Source: an uncultured Acidimicrobiales bacterium (GTDB lineage: Bacteria > Actinomycetota > Acidimicrobiia > Acidimicrobiales > Iamiaceae). From it: a DNA stretch of 7,209 nucleotides. Positions within the stretch are counted from its first letter, which is position 1. Every line of letters begins with the position of its first letter. Below the pieces are notes generated by a model. The model was not told where the DNA came from and searched no databases. It saw nothing but the letters and a program-made list of their open reading frames with translations. This document shows, piece by piece, positions 5,517 through 7,209 of this stretch. The stretch covers positions 1 through 7,209 of the forward strand of contig CALANQ010000288.1 of assembly GCA_937926025.1 (NCBI GenBank), in the 5' to 3' direction. Both the position numbers and the translations under genes were made by a program.

Positions 5517-6206
5517 GTGACCGGCCGCGTCGTCAGCCTCGTGCCGTCGGTGACCGAGTCGCTGCTGGCGTGGGGCGTCGTGCCCGTGGCGTGCACCCGG
5601 TTCTGCGAGCAGCCGTCGATCCTGGCCGTCGGCGGCACCAAGAACCCCGAGATCGCCGACATCGTCGGGTTGGCCCCGGACCTGGTCGTGGTCAACGACG
5701 AGGAGAACCGGCGGGAGGATGCCGACGCGCTGGCGGCCGCCGGGCTGGCGGTCCACTCGTGCTCGCCCCGGTCGGTGGCCGACGTGGCCCCGGCGCTGGA
5801 GGCGCTGGCCGCGGCCGTGGGCGTCGACGCCGTCGTCGAACCGGCCGACGAGCCCCTGGCGCCGCTGGGCCTCTCGGCGTTCATCCCGATCTGGCGGCGG
5901 CCGTGGATGACCTTCGCCGCCGACACGTACGGCTCCTCGCTGCTCGAGTCCATCGGCGTGCGCAACGCCTTCGGCGACTCGGAGGAGCGCTATCCCACGG
6001 TGGAGCTGGCCGACGTGCTCGATCGCGGCACCGACGTGGTGCTGGCACCCACGGAGCCGTACGCGTTCAAGCCGTTCCACCTCGACGCGTTCCGCCCCGT
6101 CGCCCCGGTGGTGGAGGTCGACGGCCAGGACCTCTTCTGGTGGGGCGTGCGCACCCCCGCCGCCCGCCGTCGCCTCCACACCGCCATCGCCGCCGCCCTG
6201 GCCTGA
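5517..6206 (+). CDS. BtuF-like helical-backbone metal/corrinoid receptor without export signal
   Basis: A 229-residue protein of the BtuF/TroA-like 'helical backbone metal receptor' superfamily, whose exported members bind cobalamin, haem or iron-siderophores for ABC importers. It starts directly in the first strand, RVVSLVPSVTESLLAWG (4-20), the standard BtuF opening. Other family features are TRFCEQP (27-33), GGTKNPEIADIVGLAPDLVV (39-58), EENRRED (63-69), the central helix region, and MTFAADTYGSSLLESIG (131-147) with YPTVELADVL (159-168) in the second lobe. There is no signal peptide, lipobox or membrane segment, and no permease or ATPase gene is adjacent. A cytoplasmic stand-alone binding protein is therefore more likely than a transporter subunit; such signal-less relatives with the EENR(R)ED signature are known in other bacteria. 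The ligand is unknown. Probably co-transcribed with the upstream bPH2 gene and convergent with galactokinase. Confidence 0.82.
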   Translation: MTGRVVSLVPSVTESLLAWGVVPVACTRFCEQPSILAVGGTKNPEIADIVGLAPDLVVVNDEENRREDADALAAAGLAVHSCSPRSVADVAPALEALAAAVGVDAVVEPADEPLAPLGLSAFIPIWRRPWMTFAADTYGSSLLESIGVRNAFGDSEERYPTVELADVLDRGTDVVLAPTEPYAFKPFHLDAFRPVAPVVEVDGQDLFWWGVRTPAARRRLHTAIAAALA

Positions 6207-6265
6207 CCGTCCTCTCCATCGCCCGCGTCCTTCGGGCCACGACGGGTTGCCGGGCGACCATCGGT

Positions 6266-6279
6266 GCCCCGATCGGGGC
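6266..6279. terminator. Perfect palindrome GCCCCGATCGGGGC between convergent genes
   Basis: A 14-bp perfect palindrome lies in the 76-bp gap between the convergent BtuF-like gene and galactokinase, 3 bp from the galactokinase stop. As RNA it would give a GC-rich stem from either strand, but with almost no loop unless inner pairs open. An alternative stem, ATCGG (6260-6264) with CCGAT (6269-6273) around TGCC, overlaps it. No U-tract is present. It is placed for bidirectional termination, but a protein-binding site is also possible. Confidence 0.4.
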
Positions 6280-6282
6280 TCG

Positions 6283-7209
6283 TCAGCCGAGGGTGAGGTG
6301 GGCGCCGGCGGACGGGCGGACCAGCCAGCCCTCCTGCAGGGTGCCGGGGCGGGTGAGGGCGACCACGCAGCCGCCGAAGCCGGCCCCGGTGAGGCGGGCG
6401 CCGATGACCCCCTCGGTGGCGTTCAGGCGGTCGACGAGGGTGTCGAGGACCGGCGTCGACACCTCGAAGTCGTCGCGCAGCGACACGTGGCTGGCCACCA
6501 GCGCCCGACCGACCGCGTCGAGGTCGCCGGACGGGAGGGCGTCGGCCACCGTGCGGACCCGGGCGTTCTCGGTGATGACGTGGCGGGCCCGGCGCCGGAG
6601 GATCGGATCGGCCAGCTCGTCGGCGGCGGCCGGATCGGCCAGCAACCGGAGCGGGCCGAGCACCGCCTCGGCCGCGTCGACCGACGCCGTGCGCTCGGCG
6701 TAGGCCGAGTCCGCCAGCTGGCGCTCCTGGCCGGAGTGGATCACCCGGATCTCGAGGTCGTCGGGCACGGCGATGGGCTCGATGGTCAGCGCGTGGCAGT
6801 CGATGAGGAGGGCGTGACCGGTCACGCCGGCGGCCGAGGCCAGCTGGTCCATGATCCCGCAGGGCACGCCCGACGCCTGCTGCTCGGCCCGCTGCGTGAG
6901 GCGGGCGAGGTCCGTGGTGGAGCCCTCGAACCCGAGGGCCAGCGCCAGGGCGACCTCGAGCGCCGCGCTGGACGAGAGGCCGGCGCCGATGGGGAGCGTG
7001 GTGGTGACCTCGCCGGTGAAGCCCTCGGCGGGTCGGAGCTGGGCGACCACGCCGGCCACGTGGCGGGCCCAGCCAGGTGTGGCGGCGGCCGGGTCGGCGA
7101 CGTCGAGCGGGACGACCGCGGGATGCTCCTCGGCCGGGGAGACCAGCACCTCCTCGTCGCCGCCCCGCGTCCCGGTGATGGTGGTGGCCAGGTCGATGGC
7201 CAGAGGGAG
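6283..7209 (-). CDS. galK: Galactokinase (GHMP kinase), N-terminus cut by window edge
   Basis: Phosphorylates galactose at C1 with ATP, the first committed step of the Leloir pathway, in the cytoplasm. The visible 308 residues start with LPLAIDLATTITG, the stretch that follows the GEHTDY sugar-binding motif in GalK; about 35-45 residues including that motif lie right of the window. An internal GTG at 7149 is not the start, because the family-like reading frame continues to the edge. GHMP motif 2 LPIGAGLSSSAALE is at visible residues 72-85, the catalytic Asp motif GIMDQ at 118-122 (D121), a GalK-type SHVSLRDDFEVSTP at about 240-252, and motif 3 RLTGAGFGGC at 272-281. The SLRDDFEVS stretch favours galactokinase over mevalonate or homoserine kinases. 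No other Leloir gene is visible. It is convergent with the BtuF-like gene. Confidence 0.92.
   Translation of the reverse strand, partial: LPLAIDLATTITGTRGGDEEVLVSPAEEHPAVVPLDVADPAAATPGWARHVAGVVAQLRPAEGFTGEVTTTLPIGAGLSSSAALEVALALALGFEGSTTDLARLTQRAEQQASGVPCGIMDQLASAAGVTGHALLIDCHALTIEPIAVPDDLEIRVIHSGQERQLADSAYAERTASVDAAEAVLGPLRLLADPAAADELADPILRRRARHVITENARVRTVADALPSGDLDAVGRALVASHVSLRDDFEVSTPVLDTLVDRLNATEGVIGARLTGAGFGGCVVALTRPGTLQEGWLVRPSAGAHLTLG

Noticed and set aside
5163..6703. Long frames on either strand over the bPH2, BtuF-like and galK genes (minus 5163-6179, plus 5570-6703)
   Set aside because: They are out-of-frame readings of genes with clear family motifs and run through gene boundaries.
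1..7209. A novel defence, mobile or biosynthetic system
   Set aside because: The genes are recognisable housekeeping or family-level proteins in independent small transcription units. There are no transposase, integrase, toxin-antitoxin or nuclease-cluster features, and no repeat arrays or unusual base composition.

Overview
The window is high-GC, gene-dense bacterial DNA with eight protein genes, intergenic gaps under 80 bp and no stretch over 300 bp without a gene. GTG starts, leaderless-type promoters, a UvrD2-like helicase with an HRDC domain, a DUF2505-type protein, and a bPH2-SHOCT membrane protein all point to an actinobacterium. The very high GC and housekeeping mix would fit a lineage such as Acidimicrobiia, but that placement is inference. 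I see no mobile element, CRISPR array, tRNA, rRNA or phage gene.

Layout from left to right: (1) a DsbA/FrnE-type thioredoxin-fold oxidoreductase on the minus strand, cut by the left edge. (2) Divergent from it, a two-gene plus-strand unit: exonuclease III (xth) and a PaaI/4HBT-type thioesterase. (3) Convergent with that, a minus-strand unit in which a UvrD2-like helicase is followed by a DUF2505/SRPBCC-like protein. The thioesterase and DUF2505 genes share the palindromic tetranucleotide CTAG as their stop codons. (4) Divergent from the helicase, a plus-strand pair: a two-TM bPH2-SHOCT protein and a signal-less BtuF-like metal/corrinoid receptor. (5) Convergent with that pair, a galactokinase on the minus strand, cut by the right edge.

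The clearest pattern is in how genes start. All seven visible starts are GTG. The four genes that head a transcription unit (dsbA-like, xth, uvrD2-like, bPH2) have no Shine-Dalgarno sequence, but each has a TANNNT -10 hexamer ending 6-7 nt before the GTG, as expected for leaderless mRNAs. The three downstream genes (thioesterase, DUF2505, BtuF-like) have no TANNNT and instead carry a purine-rich Shine-Dalgarno sequence. This splits the window into operons and also settles the start codons.

Functionally the window is mixed: DNA repair (xth, the helicase), acyl-CoA or redox metabolism, membrane-associated proteins and sugar phosphorylation. Nothing here looks like a new multi-gene system. The items most worth a second look are the overlapping divergent promoters at 491-519, a UvrD2-like helicase lacking the tetracysteine motif of mycobacterial UvrD2, and the periplasmic-binding-protein-like receptor with no export signal.
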